This document shows, one piece after another, positions 36,543 through 46,328 of a stretch of DNA of 64,000 bases (position 1 is the stretch's first letter; the number at the start of each line of letters is the position of its first letter). A model generated the notes under the pieces. It did not search any database, was not told the DNA's origin, and saw only the letters and a program-made list of their open reading frames with translations. The position numbers were made by a program, and so were the translations under genes. The stretch spans positions 62,001-126,000 of the forward strand of contig NZ_JOPJ01000002.1 of assembly GCF_002153655.1 (NCBI RefSeq). The letters run 5' to 3'. The DNA is from Acetobacter okinawensis. Its GTDB lineage: Bacteria; Pseudomonadota; Alphaproteobacteria; Acetobacterales; Acetobacteraceae.

Positions 36543-38885
36543 CTAGTCTGCGGCTTCCTCTTCCTTTTCGCTGCCACGCTCATCCTCACCGGGGACCGTA
36601 GCATTGCCATCGCTTTGTACGATATCAAACGACAGCTCACCATTTTTAAGGCCGATTTTCACAGCCCCACCTTTGGTCAGCCGCCCGAACAGCAGCTCCT
36701 CGGCCAGAGGTTTTTTGATGGACTCCTGAATAACCCGACCCAGTGGGCGCGCACCATACAGACGATCATACCCCTTTTCGGCCAGCCACTCTTTTGCTGC
36801 CGAAGACAGCTCGATTGTGACATGCCGGTCAGCAAGCTGTGCCTCAAGCTGTAGAACAAATTTCTCTACAACCTGCCCGACAATTTCCTGCGTCAGATGG
36901 GCAAAGGGAATTACCGCATCCAGCCGGTTGCGGAACTCGGGGGTGAACAGGCGTTTGATTGCCTCCTCATCCTCGCCTTCGCGCACTTTGCGGCCAAAGC
37001 CCACGGCCTCCTTGCTCATGTCGGACGCACCAGCGTTGGTGGTCATAATCAGGATAACATTCCTGAAGTCCACAACCTTACCGTTATGGTCCGTCAGGCG
37101 GCCATTATCCATGACCTGAAGCAGAACATTATACAGGTCAGGGTGTGCTTTTTCGATCTCGTCCAGCAACAGCACGGCATGCGGATGCTGGTCAATGGAA
37201 TCGGTCAGCAACCCACCCTGATCAAACCCGACATACCCCGGGGGCGCTCCAAGCAGGCGGGAAATGGAGTGACGCTCCATGTATTCCGACATGTCAAAGC
37301 GGATCAGCTCGATCCCCAGCGCATTGGCAAGCTGACGGGCCACTTCCGTTTTACCAACCCCGGTCGGGCCGGAGAACAGATAGTTGCCAATCGGCTTTTC
37401 AGGATCACGCAGCCCTGCACGCGCCAGTTTGATCGCGGCGGACAGTGCATCGATCGCCTGATCCTGACCAAACACCATCCCCTTGAGGTCGCGCTCCAAA
37501 GACCGCAGCACTTCCTTGTCATCGGCGGAAATGCTTTTGGGTGGAATGCGCGCAATGCGGGCAATAATGTCTTCCACGTCCTTCAGGTTCACCGTCTTGC
37601 GGCGGCGGCCTTCTGGCTGGAGCATGCGCGATGCCCCGACCTCGTCAATCACGTCAATCGCCTTGTCGGGCAGTTTGCGGTCATGGATATAACGCGCAGA
37701 CAACTCGACCGCCCCACGAATGGCCTCTTCCGTATAACGGACCTTGTGATGCTTTTCGTAGCTGCCCTTCAGGCCGCGCAGGATTTTGACCGCATCATCA
37801 ATGCTAGGTTCAGGCACGTCAATTTTCTGGAACCGCCGCACGAGGGCACGGTCTTTTTCAAAGTGCTGGCGGAACTCCTTGTAGGTGGTCGAGCCAATGC
37901 AGCGCAACGTGCCTGCCGCCAGTGCGGGCTTGAGCAGGTTGGACGCATCCATGGCCCCACCGGAGGTGGCACCTGCACCGATAACGGTGTGGATTTCATC
38001 AATAAACAGGATGGCGTGCGGGTCCTGATCCAGCTCCGTGACCACGGCTTTGAGGCGTTCCTCAAAATCACCACGGTAACGGGTGCCAGCCAGCAGTGCG
38101 CCCATGTCCAGCGAGTAGATGGTGGACTTGAGCAGCACTTCAGGCACGCTGCCTTCCACAATCCGGCGGGCCAGACCTTCTGCAATGGCGGTTTTGCCAA
38201 CGCCGGGGTCGCCCACATACAGCGGGTTGTTTTTGGTGCGGCGGCACAGAATCTGGATCGTGCGTTCGATTTCGGTATCCCGCCCGATCAGGGGGTCAAC
38301 CTTACCGGCCAGCGCCTTATCGTTCAGATTGACGCAGTAGGTGGACAGCGCGTCCTGATTTTTCTGGGTTTTTGCCTCAGCACGCTCGGGTTCCTCGCCC
38401 TTTTCCGTGCCCGAGCCCGTGCTTGCAGCCGGGCGGCGGGTAGCGCGGTCGGGGGCTTTGGCAATCCCGTGGGAGAGGAAGTTCACCGCATCCAGCCGCG
38501 TCATATCCTGCAATTGCAGGAAATATACGGCATGGCTTTCGCGCTCGGCAAACAGGGCGACCAGCACATTGGCCCCCGTCACCTCATCCCGCCCGGTGGA
38601 CTGCACATGAATGGCCGCACGCTGGATAACACGCTGGAACGCGGCCGTGGGCTTGGGTTCAGTCGGGCGATCGGACGCCAGACCTGCCAGATCCTTGTCG
38701 AGAAAGCCTGTCAGGTCTGTCCGCAACCGGTCCAGATCAACCCCACAGGCGCGGAACACCGTAACGGCGTCCGAATCATCAACCAGGGCAAGAAGCAGAT
38801 GCTCTAGCGTGGCATATTCATGGTGCCGTTCTCCGGCCAGAATAAGCGCCCGATGCAGCGTCTGCTCAAGATTGCGTGACAACAT
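36543..38885 (-). CDS. clpA: ATP-dependent Clp protease ATP-binding subunit ClpA
   Basis: ClpA is a hexameric unfoldase that feeds substrates, including N-end-rule proteins via ClpS, to ClpP. The 780-residue protein has the N-terminal double Clp repeat and a first AAA domain with [15 protein letters not shown] (near 218). The second AAA domain has [15 protein letters not shown] (near 500) and IGF/L-like ClpP-binding loop context. It ends in a long acidic tail ([10 protein letters not shown]). There is no ClpB-type middle coiled coil, which separates it from ClpB. It lies downstream of clpS on the same strand across 269 bases. Confidence 0.97.
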   Translation of the reverse strand: MLSRNLEQTLHRALILAGERHHEYATLEHLLLALVDDSDAVTVFRACGVDLDRLRTDLTGFLDKDLAGLASDRPTEPKPTAAFQRVIQRAAIHVQSTGRDEVTGANVLVALFAERESHAVYFLQLQDMTRLDAVNFLSHGIAKAPDRATRRPAASTGSGTEKGEEPERAEAKTQKNQDALSTYCVNLNDKALAGKVDPLIGRDTEIERTIQILCRRTKNNPLYVGDPGVGKTAIAEGLARRIVEGSVPEVLLKSTIYSLDMGALLAGTRYRGDFEERLKAVVTELDQDPHAILFIDEIHTVIGAGATSGGAMDASNLLKPALAAGTLRCIGSTTYKEFRQHFEKDRALVRRFQKIDVPEPSIDDAVKILRGLKGSYEKHHKVRYTEEAIRGAVELSARYIHDRKLPDKAIDVIDEVGASRMLQPEGRRRKTVNLKDVEDIIARIARIPPKSISADDKEVLRSLERDLKGMVFGQDQAIDALSAAIKLARAGLRDPEKPIGNYLFSGPTGVGKTEVARQLANALGIELIRFDMSEYMERHSISRLLGAPPGYVGFDQGGLLTDSIDQHPHAVLLLDEIEKAHPDLYNVLLQVMDNGRLTDHNGKVVDFRNVILIMTTNAGASDMSKEAVGFGRKVREGEDEEAIKRLFTPEFRNRLDAVIPFAHLTQEIVGQVVEKFVLQLEAQLADRHVTIELSSAAKEWLAEKGYDRLYGARPLGRVIQESIKKPLAEELLFGRLTKGGAVKIGLKNGELSFDIVQSDGNATVPGEDERGSEKEEEAAD

Positions 38886-39154
38886 GACGAGACGCTCCTT
38901 TCCCAGGACTTTCCGATCATGGCAGAACTAACGGGAGACCACGATCACATGCCCTGCAATCATATTTGGCCGCTTCGACAAGAAATGCGAGTCATAACCA
39001 CGCAAAAAACGTGCGCTCACGCATTTTTCGTTCTCACGCTCTACAGAAATGCTGGTTTTTCGCGCTTTTTGCACGATTGCCTCAACCGCAAAAAAGACGC
39101 GGCCTCATCCTCAGGCATGGCATTGGCACCGCGACTAAGGCCGTGCCCTGTGCT

Positions 39155-39532
39155 TCAGTCTTTTTCTATGGTGCACTGCAAGGGGTGCTGGTTCTGGCGT
39201 GCAAGGTCCATGACCTGAGAGACCTTGGTCTCCGCCACCTCGTAGGTAAACACGCCACACACGCCCACACCCTTGCGGTGGACGTTGAGCATGATGTCTG
39301 TCGCTTCTTCCCGATTCTTCTGGAAAAAACGCTCAAGGACGTACACCACAAACTCCATGGGTGTGTAATCGTCATTGAGCATGAGCACTTTATACATGGC
39401 GGGTTTGCGGGTTTTGGGCTTTGAGCGCACCACCACGCCAATTTCCGCATCATCGCGGTCCGAATCCATCCCCCCATCACGCCGCGACGGCCCGTTGCCT
39501 GTATGCAGAACAGGAAAATGAAACGCGGCCAT
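39155..39532 (-). CDS. clpS: ATP-dependent Clp protease adaptor ClpS
   Basis: ClpS binds the N-domain of ClpA and delivers substrates with destabilising N-terminal residues. The core is complete: [20 protein letters not shown] (near 47-66) contains the Asn-Asp-Asp that binds the substrate amino terminus. [20 protein letters not shown] follows. The N-terminal 45 residues are variable. The ATG at 39532 has GGAG ten bases upstream; the ATG at 39469 (MDSDRDD) is an alternative. The 269-base gap to clpA holds no further gene; a weak stem (CGTG/CACG) followed by six T lies near 39003. Confidence 0.95.
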   Translation of the reverse strand: MAAFHFPVLHTGNGPSRRDGGMDSDRDDAEIGVVVRSKPKTRKPAMYKVLMLNDDYTPMEFVVYVLERFFQKNREEATDIMLNVHRKGVGVCGVFTYEVAETKVSQVMDLARQNQHPLQCTIEKD

Positions 39533-39825
39533 GGCAACCAAACTCCAAAGGCAGGGGTGGAAAAACTGAGGTGTTCCTTACCACCATATTGGCAAAGCCA
39601 AAGCACAATAAAAGGTGGCGGAACGAGACTAGGGCGGATGCATACCCGTATAGACCCACACTGTGCCATATTTATGCCGCATACTGGCCCAACATGACAC
39701 AAAGAGGTCCCAGACATGCCCCATACGGATTCCATGTGCAGGGCCTCCAGTTTTTTACCGCCATGCTCTTGCGATTCCCAACAGTAGGCGGAATAGTGCT
39801 CCATACGGCACAGGTGGGGGTAGCA

Positions 39826-40989
39826 GTGGCAGACAAAGCAGCGTTACGGCGGACAGGGCAACACAACAGGCCAGCATGTGGCAATAACCCCAAAAACCTG
39901 CGTGCACGTCGGTGGGCAACACTGCTTGCTGGTGTAACCCTTGGTGCTTTTGCAGGGGCCGGGCAGGCCCATGCCCAGTATGCCGGGCAGATCAGCTCCA
40001 TTGTTATGGATGCCAACACCGGGACCGTTCTCTCCCAGACCGATCCGGACCTGCGCCGCTACCCTGCCAGCCTGACAAAGCTGATGACCCTGTATATGAC
40101 CTTCAACGCCCTGCGCGCGGGGGCCATATCCCTTAATCAGTCTGTCCCGGTTTCCATTCATGCGTCCACCATGGAGCCGTCCAAACTTGGGCTGGTCCCG
40201 GGGTCACGCCTGAGTGTTGAGCAGGCCGTCCTTGCGCTGGTCACCAAATCCGCCAACGATGCCGCCTGCGCACTGGGTGAACTGATTGGTGGTGGCAGCG
40301 AGCCGCAATTTGCCGCCATGATGACCCAGCAGGCCCATGCACTTGGCATGTCCCAGACCGTGTTCCGCAACGCCTCCGGCCTGCCGGACCCCGACCAGAT
40401 GACCACGGCACGGGACCTTGCCACTCTTGGCCGACGCCTGATTGCGGACTTTCCCGAGTATTACCACTACTTTGCCACACCCGCCTTCCGCTTCCATGGC
40501 CGCTTCATTCCCAACCACAACCCCATGCTCAAGGTCTATGCCGGAGCAGACGGGATGAAGACAGGCTATACGCAAGAGGCAGGGCGCAACCTTGTAACCT
40601 CCGCCATACGCAGCAATGTGCGTCTGGTTGGGGTGGTTATGGGGGCGTCCAGCAACACCCAGCGCTCACTGGTTATGGCCAACCAGCTTGACCATGGGTT
40701 TGATGCAGAAGGTGTGGCCCCGGTTGCCCGCCCGCTTATTGTGGCGCAGGCCAGCGCCAGCCAGCGCCAGCATGGCCGCCATAGTACGCTGCTTATGGCA
40801 GCCGCCAGCCACAGGCATGCACCACTTGAAGTGGCGGAAGCCCCCGCCCCGCGCCGCCACCATGGTGCCATTACCAGCGTAAGCCACGGCCACCATGCAA
40901 CGGTTATTGGCGCCAAGGTGCACACCATTTCCACCCCCGCAATCCGCCATGGCCTGACCCGGCGCAGCGCCAGCCACAACCGCACCTGA
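39826..40989 (+). CDS. D-alanyl-D-alanine carboxypeptidase (S11 family) with a His-rich tail
   Basis: Family S11 enzymes trim pentapeptide stems of peptidoglycan in the periplasm. The active-site triad is intact: SLTKL (SxxK), SAND (SxN) and GADGMKTGYT (KTG). A signal peptide (WATLLAGVTLGAFAGAGQAHA) precedes the mature QYAGQ start. The frame is open from 39421; GTG at 39826 behind GGTGGGGG gives a long basic n-region, and ATG at 39763 is an alternative. After residue 300 the usual S11 C-terminal domain is replaced by about 80 low-complexity residues rich in His, Ala and Arg (RHHGAITSVSHGHHATVIG), with no membrane anchor. Confidence 0.92.
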   Translation: MADKAALRRTGQHNRPACGNNPKNLRARRWATLLAGVTLGAFAGAGQAHAQYAGQISSIVMDANTGTVLSQTDPDLRRYPASLTKLMTLYMTFNALRAGAISLNQSVPVSIHASTMEPSKLGLVPGSRLSVEQAVLALVTKSANDAACALGELIGGGSEPQFAAMMTQQAHALGMSQTVFRNASGLPDPDQMTTARDLATLGRRLIADFPEYYHYFATPAFRFHGRFIPNHNPMLKVYAGADGMKTGYTQEAGRNLVTSAIRSNVRLVGVVMGASSNTQRSLVMANQLDHGFDAEGVAPVARPLIVAQASASQRQHGRHSTLLMAAASHRHAPLEVAEAPAPRRHHGAITSVSHGHHATVIGAKVHTISTPAIRHGLTRRSASHNRT

Positions 40990-41103
40990 GCATTTTCTGC
41001 TCATTCAGATTACCCGTTATAACCAAAGCGGGTTGCCTTTGTGGCCTGCACTCTTCATCTTGCTGCTTTCTCAAAAGCACCAACAATGATGAGGGAGTGC
41101 AGA

Positions 41104-41904
41104 ATGGCGGGCAGAGGCGGTATCGTTCTCCATACCGAAGAAGACTTCAAACACCTGCGCGCGGCAGGCCAGTTGGCCGCTGCAACGCTGGACATGATTA
41201 CGCCTTACGTCAAACCCGGCGTAACCACGGGTGAGCTGGACCGTATTATCCATGCCTATACGCTTGAACACGGCGCCACCCCCGGCCCGCTGAACTACCG
41301 TGGCTACCCCAAGTCTTGCTGTATTTCGGTCAATCATGTTGTGTGCCACGGCATTCCGGGCGACCGCCCGCTGATTGAAGGCGACATTGTCAATATTGAC
41401 GTCACCCCAAAGCTGAACGGCTGGTTTGGCGATACAAGCCGCATGTACACGGTGGGCAAAGTCTCCATAAAAGCAGCCAAGCTGATTACCACCACTTACG
41501 AAAGCCTGATGCGTGGCATAGAGGTGGTGCGCCCCGGCGCAACCCTTGGTGACATCGGCCATGCCATTCAAAGCCATGCCGAAAAACACCGCTACTCCAT
41601 TGTGGAAGATTTTTGCGGTCATGGCATCGGGCAGGTTTTTCATGCCGAGCCAAACGTCCTGCACTACGGCCGCCCCGGCGAAGGTATGAAGTTAAAGGCC
41701 GGTATGGTGTTTACCATTGAGCCCATGCTCAACATTGGCAAACCCGAAGTAAAAATTCTTGAAGACGGCTGGACCGCAGTCACACGCGACCGTTCCCTGT
41801 CTGCGCAGTTCGAGCATATGCTGGCGGTCACACAGAACGGGTATGAAATTTTTACCCGCTCCCCCGCCGGTTACGACTGCCCCCCCTACCCGACCGAAGG
41901 ATAA
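41104..41904 (+). CDS. map: Methionine aminopeptidase, type I
   Basis: Map removes the initiator methionine after deformylation. The 266-residue protein has the five metal ligands in order: the Asp pair in DIVNIDVTPKLNGWFGDT, the His in DFCGHGIGQ, and the two Glu in FTIEPML and SAQFEHML. SVNHVVCHGIP is the family's substrate loop. The ATG at 41104 is preceded by AGGGAG six bases upstream; the frame is open to 41041. It ends five bases before ggt. Confidence 0.97.
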   Translation: MAGRGGIVLHTEEDFKHLRAAGQLAAATLDMITPYVKPGVTTGELDRIIHAYTLEHGATPGPLNYRGYPKSCCISVNHVVCHGIPGDRPLIEGDIVNIDVTPKLNGWFGDTSRMYTVGKVSIKAAKLITTTYESLMRGIEVVRPGATLGDIGHAIQSHAEKHRYSIVEDFCGHGIGQVFHAEPNVLHYGRPGEGMKLKAGMVFTIEPMLNIGKPEVKILEDGWTAVTRDRSLSAQFEHMLAVTQNGYEIFTRSPAGYDCPPYPTEG

Positions 41905-41909
41905 ACTCC

Positions 41910-43706
41910 ATGCAGGCCGCCTCCACCACGCTTTCCTCCCTTGTCATGCGTCATGTGGTGCTGGCGGCACTCTGTCTGGGTGGCGGGGCTACGACCCTGC
42001 ACGCTCAGGCTGCCCCGGCTGCAGACCCGCTGGCCTATGGGAGCACTCCCGCCACCGTAGCCCCTGCGGCCCCGGTTGCAGGGCAGCATGGCATGGCGGT
42101 TTCCGCCCAGAAGCTGGCGTCCGAGGTCGGGGCGCGTATTCTGGCCAAAGGCGGCAATGCAGCCGATGCGGCCGTGGCCATGGGGTATGCGCTGGCGGTT
42201 GTCTACCCCGCTGCTGGCAATCTGGGTGGCGGCGGCTTTATGATGCTGCGCCCACCGGGCCAGCCCGCCATTTTTTTCGACTTCCGGGAAAAAGCACCAC
42301 TTGCCGCCACGGCTGACATGTATCTGGACAGCAAGGGCAACGTGATTCCCGACCTGTCTGTTCTGGGGTGGAAAGCCGTTGCCGTGCCCGGCACGGTTGC
42401 GGGGCTGGAGGCCGTGCATACACACTGGGGGCACCTGCCCCGGCAGGTCATCATGGACCCTGCCATAAAACTGGCGCGTGACGGATTTGTGCTGGGCGAA
42501 GGCGATGTGCAACTCCTGAACACATCCACCGCAGCATTGGCCAAAGACCCCTACGCCCGCAAAGTCTTTTTGCGCCCCGATGGTTCCCCCTTCCAACCCG
42601 GTGACAGGCTGGTGCAAAAAGACCTGGCCCACTCGCTGGAACTGATCGCACGCAACGGGGCCGATGCCTTTTACAAAGGACCAATTGCCGCCACCCTGCT
42701 GGCCCAGTCCAAGGCGCATGGCGGCATTTTGCAGGCCGAGGATTTTGAGCACTATAAACCCCGTGAACTGCCCCCCATAACCTGCTCCTACCGTGGTCTG
42801 CTGGTGGAAACCGCACCACCACCCAGCGCAGGCGGCATCGCCCTGTGCGAAATGCTGGAAATTCTGGCCGGGTATGACATGCACGCGCTGGGCCTGCACT
42901 CCGCCCCCGCTCTCCAACGCGAAATTGAGGCCATGCGCCGCGCCTACTCCGACCGACGCAACCTTGGCGACCCGGCTTTTGTCCACAACCCGGTCAGCAG
43001 CCTGCTGGACCCCGCTTATATTGCCAGCGTGCGCGCCCACACGCCCACAGACCACGCCACCCCATCGGACACGCTACGTGCAGGCATTGCCGAACCCGAA
43101 AAACCAGAAACCACACAGTTTTCCGTTATTGACCAGCATGGTTTTGCCATTTCCACCACCTACACACTCAACGGCTGGTTTGGTGCCAAGGTCATGGGGG
43201 GCGATACCGGCATTATCATGAATGACGAGATGGACGATTTTTCCATCAAACCCGGCGCGCTCAACATGTTTGGTATTCCCGGCAGCGTGGCCAATGCCAT
43301 TGCTCCGGGCAAAACGCCGCTGTCCTCCATGGCACCGACCATTGTCTCCCGCGCAAACAGGCCGGTCATGGTCATTGGCAGCCCCGGCGGGTCGCGCATT
43401 CCCACCATTGTGCTGTCGGTCATTCTGGGCGTGGTGGATTATGGGCTGAACATCCAGCAGGCCATAGACCTGCCCCGCCTGCATGAACAATGGATACCCC
43501 AGAGTGTGGAAGTGGAGGCCGGAGCACTCAGCACACAGGTACAGCAGGCACTGGAGCAGGAAGGGTACAGCTTTGTCCTGCATGCACCGTGGGGTATTCC
43601 CGAAGGGATTCTGGTTGGTGGCCCCAGCCTGAGCAGCCACGGCCCTGCACGCTTTTATGGCGGCTCCGACCACCGCCACCCCGGTGGTGCGGCCATAGGG
43701 GAATAA
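41910..43706 (+). CDS. ggt: Gamma-glutamyltransferase
   Basis: GGT hydrolyses or transfers the gamma-glutamyl group of glutathione and related peptides in the periplasm after self-cleavage into two subunits. An N-terminal signal peptide (HVVLAALCLGGGATTLHAQ) is present. The self-processing site is the first Thr of TTQFSVID (about residue 401), where most homologues have TTHFSV. The substrate-binding GSPGGSRIP is near 490 and NDEMDDFS near 445. The 598-residue length is normal. It is probably co-transcribed with map, five bases upstream. Confidence 0.95.
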   Translation: MQAASTTLSSLVMRHVVLAALCLGGGATTLHAQAAPAADPLAYGSTPATVAPAAPVAGQHGMAVSAQKLASEVGARILAKGGNAADAAVAMGYALAVVYPAAGNLGGGGFMMLRPPGQPAIFFDFREKAPLAATADMYLDSKGNVIPDLSVLGWKAVAVPGTVAGLEAVHTHWGHLPRQVIMDPAIKLARDGFVLGEGDVQLLNTSTAALAKDPYARKVFLRPDGSPFQPGDRLVQKDLAHSLELIARNGADAFYKGPIAATLLAQSKAHGGILQAEDFEHYKPRELPPITCSYRGLLVETAPPPSAGGIALCEMLEILAGYDMHALGLHSAPALQREIEAMRRAYSDRRNLGDPAFVHNPVSSLLDPAYIASVRAHTPTDHATPSDTLRAGIAEPEKPETTQFSVIDQHGFAISTTYTLNGWFGAKVMGGDTGIIMNDEMDDFSIKPGALNMFGIPGSVANAIAPGKTPLSSMAPTIVSRANRPVMVIGSPGGSRIPTIVLSVILGVVDYGLNIQQAIDLPRLHEQWIPQSVEVEAGALSTQVQQALEQEGYSFVLHAPWGIPEGILVGGPSLSSHGPARFYGGSDHRHPGGAAIGE

Positions 43707-43721
43707 TCCCCCACCCCTGCC

Positions 43722-44771
43722 TTACAGACGATCCAGCCTGTGCGTGACCCCCTGCGGGTCACGCACCTGATGCGCGCCGGTAATATAGTCCGGGCCAAGG
43801 GGGACCTTGCCGTAGCCACCGGGAATATCCAGCACATAAATCGGCCATGCCAGCCCCGTAACGCGCCCACGCAGCCCGGCCAGAAGGCGCAGCCCCTCCT
43901 CTACCGGAACATGAAAATGCGCAGTCCCCGGAGCGGGGTCGAGCTGGTGCAGGTAATAGGGCCGCATACGGTTTTCCACCATGGTGCGGAACAGGGCTTC
44001 CAGCGCAGCTTCGCTATCATTCACACCACGCAGCAGGACTGACTGCCCAAGCAGGGGTATGCCGCGCCGGACAATACGGCGCAGGCTCTCCCGCGCTGCG
44101 GGTGCCAGCTCCCGTGCATGATTGACGTGGATCGCCATCCACATGGCTTTTTCTGTTTCCAGCGCATCCAGCAAGGCGTCCGTCACACGCTCTGGAGCCG
44201 CCACAGGAACACGCGTATGCACCCGAATGGTGCTCACATGCGCCATGGCGGAAAGTGCTGCCACAATCTCACCCAACCGACGGGGGGACAGCATCAGCGG
44301 GTCTCCTCCGGTCAGGATCACTTCCCTGATCTGCTCATGCGTGCGCAGCCACTCCAGCGCACGGTGCAGGGCGTTCTCATCCAACACCCCACCGTCTGGC
44401 CCCACATGCTCACGCCGGAAGCAGAAGCGGCAGTACAGCGGGCACACCAGCAGCGGCTTGAGCAGCGCACGGTCCGCGTAGCGGTGCACAATACCCGGCA
44501 CGGGGGAGAGGGCATCGTCCCCTATCGGGTCAGAACGTTCTTCGGGGGTTACCACCAGTTCGCGCGCACTGGGCACAACCTGTACGCCAATCGGGTCATC
44601 GGGGCTTTGCATCAGGGCTGCAAAGGCAGGGGGGATGGCTGTTGCGTAGTGTTGCGCAACCGCCCGCAACTCCGCCGCCTGCGTGGGGGCCACCATACCG
44701 GCGGCAATCAGTTCATCTGGGGTGCGCAGCGTTCGGCTGGTCGCAAAAGGGGGCTTGACCGGGGAAGACAT
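43722..44771 (-). CDS. epmB: EF-P beta-lysylation protein EpmB (KamA-family radical SAM lysine 2,3-aminomutase)
   Basis: EpmB converts (S)-alpha-lysine to (R)-beta-lysine for attachment to elongation factor P. The radical-SAM cluster motif CPLYCRFC (CxxxCxxC) is near residues 113-120. It is followed by VILTGGDPLMLSP, HTRVPVAAPERV and the PLP lysine region GGYGKVPLG near 330. At 349 residues it matches EpmB rather than the longer clostridial aminomutases. It diverges, with a 20-base gap, from the EpmA gene, so the two share one control region. The EF-P gene is not in the window. Confidence 0.92.
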   Translation of the reverse strand: MSSPVKPPFATSRTLRTPDELIAAGMVAPTQAAELRAVAQHYATAIPPAFAALMQSPDDPIGVQVVPSARELVVTPEERSDPIGDDALSPVPGIVHRYADRALLKPLLVCPLYCRFCFRREHVGPDGGVLDENALHRALEWLRTHEQIREVILTGGDPLMLSPRRLGEIVAALSAMAHVSTIRVHTRVPVAAPERVTDALLDALETEKAMWMAIHVNHARELAPAARESLRRIVRRGIPLLGQSVLLRGVNDSEAALEALFRTMVENRMRPYYLHQLDPAPGTAHFHVPVEEGLRLLAGLRGRVTGLAWPIYVLDIPGGYGKVPLGPDYITGAHQVRDPQGVTHRLDRL

Positions 44772-44791
44772 GTACCGCCTCTACTCCGCCC

Positions 44792-45817
44792 ATGTCTGTG
44801 TCTGCAACATCTCATCTGCCCGTTGGCGCACCGGACCCTGAGCATCTTCGGGACCGGCTGCCATTTTTACGCCGCCGCAACATGGTCCTGCGTGGCACAC
44901 GCGCCTTTCTGGAGGCCCGCGGCTGCATGGAGGTGGAAACCCCCTGCGCCACCCCCACACCGGGGGAAGAGGTCCATCTGCTGCCTTTCCAGACCATGCG
45001 CGAAACGCCCGATGGCCAGCGCCAGCCCCTGTTCCTGCACACGAGTCCCGAGTTCGCGATGAAGCGCATTGTCGCGGCTACCGGGCTGCCGGTGTTCCAG
45101 TTTGCCCGCGTCTGGCGCAATGGCGAGGCCAGCGCCACGCATGCCCCGGAATTTACCATGCTGGAGTGGTACCAGCCCGGCATGCCCCTGACCGGCCTGA
45201 TGGATGAGACCGAAGCCCTGCTCAAGGCGGTCCTTCCACCAACCCTGCACCGCAACGCCTGCACGCTGGACATGAGCCAGCCCTTTGAACGGCTGAGCAT
45301 GGAGGAGGCTTTTCACCGCCATGCGGGGGTGGACCTGCTGCCCACACAGAGCAATGCACAGGCACTGGCCCAAGCCGCAGGCTGCCCCCTGCGTGAAGGG
45401 GAACTCTGGGAGGACCTGTTCTTCCGCCTGTTGCTGGAACGAATCGAACCCGCCATTGGCCGGACACGCCCCACGTTTTTAACCCATTGGCCAGCCAGTC
45501 AGGCTGCCCTAGCCCGCAAGGACCCCACCGACCCGCGCGTGGCCCTGCGTTTTGAACTCTACGCCGCAGGCATGGAACTGGCCAATGCGTTTGACGAGCT
45601 GACAGACCCCGCCGAACAACGCCAGCGCTTTGCGCAGGACAGGGCCGAGCGCCAGAGCCTTTACCCCACCCGCCCCACTTGGCCCATGGACGAAAAACTG
45701 CTCCACGCCCTGCCCCACATGCCCCCATGCTCGGGCATTGCACTGGGCTTTGACCGGCTGGTCATGCTCGCCAGTGGGGCGCGGCATATACAGGATGTCT
45801 TGTGGATACAGGATTAG
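44792..45817 (+). CDS. epmA: EF-P lysine aminoacylase EpmA (GenX/PoxA)
   Basis: EpmA is a lysyl-tRNA-synthetase-like enzyme without an anticodon domain that ligates beta-lysine to EF-P. Residues 35-60 hold class II motif 1 (RAFLEARGCMEVETP). FARVWRNGEASATHAPEFTMLEWYQPG is motif 2 and the final CSGIALGFDRLVML is motif 3. Absence of the N-terminal OB-fold separates it from LysS. The ATG at 44792 lies next to the divergent epmB start. The pair implies that EF-P in this organism is beta-lysylated, aiding translation of polyproline stretches. Confidence 0.93.
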   Translation: MSVSATSHLPVGAPDPEHLRDRLPFLRRRNMVLRGTRAFLEARGCMEVETPCATPTPGEEVHLLPFQTMRETPDGQRQPLFLHTSPEFAMKRIVAATGLPVFQFARVWRNGEASATHAPEFTMLEWYQPGMPLTGLMDETEALLKAVLPPTLHRNACTLDMSQPFERLSMEEAFHRHAGVDLLPTQSNAQALAQAAGCPLREGELWEDLFFRLLLERIEPAIGRTRPTFLTHWPASQAALARKDPTDPRVALRFELYAAGMELANAFDELTDPAEQRQRFAQDRAERQSLYPTRPTWPMDEKLLHALPHMPPCSGIALGFDRLVMLASGARHIQDVLWIQD

Positions 45818-45911
45818 TCTGCAACATTTAGCCTCCACAGGTGTTCTGATGCATGATCCACCCCTGCGCTGAACACCAAAGGCGTATTCCACCAAGAGGC
45901 AAGTCCGTGCC

Positions 45912-46316
45912 ATGCCACATGCAAAGAAAATTCTACTGGTCGGGCTTCTGGCCCTTGCCGGCTGCCAGGTTCCCAGCGAGCAGGAGCGCCGCAAACTTGA
46001 CTCCATGATCGGGCGCCCCACCGTGGATGTCATCCGGACATTTGGCGTGCCCACACGCCAGTTTACCACCGGGGACCACACTTTTCTGGCCTACATCACG
46101 CAGGAGACCGACTACACCATGCCCATGGGCGGCGGATGGGGCTATGGCCCCGGCTGGGATGGTGGATGGGGCTATGGTGGCTGGGGTGGCTACGGCGGCG
46201 GATGGGGTGGCTGGGGCGGCGGCATAGGCACGGCTTATACCTACAGCTGCCAGACCAACTTTGAGGTGGTGAATGGCCTTGTCATCAGCTGGACCATGCG
46301 CGGTGATGGCTGCTAG
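45912..46316 (+). CDS. Small lipoprotein with a Gly/Trp/Tyr-rich segment
   Basis: The 134-residue protein has a lipobox LLALAGC (Cys at residue 18), so it should be a membrane lipoprotein. The segment LDSMIGRPTVDVIRTFGVPTR resembles the start of SmpA/BamE-like domains. It is followed by a 40-residue run built of GGW, GYG and GGWGG units. The protein ends with a strand-like region containing two cysteines (SCQTNFEVV, GDGC). I recognise no named family. The low-complexity insert within an otherwise BamE-like layout is odd. It is likely monocistronic, though the fasciclin gene starts 13 bases later. Confidence 0.8.
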   Translation: MPHAKKILLVGLLALAGCQVPSEQERRKLDSMIGRPTVDVIRTFGVPTRQFTTGDHTFLAYITQETDYTMPMGGGWGYGPGWDGGWGYGGWGGYGGGWGGWGGGIGTAYTYSCQTNFEVVNGLVISWTMRGDGC

Positions 46317-46328
46317 GCCATCTGCACC

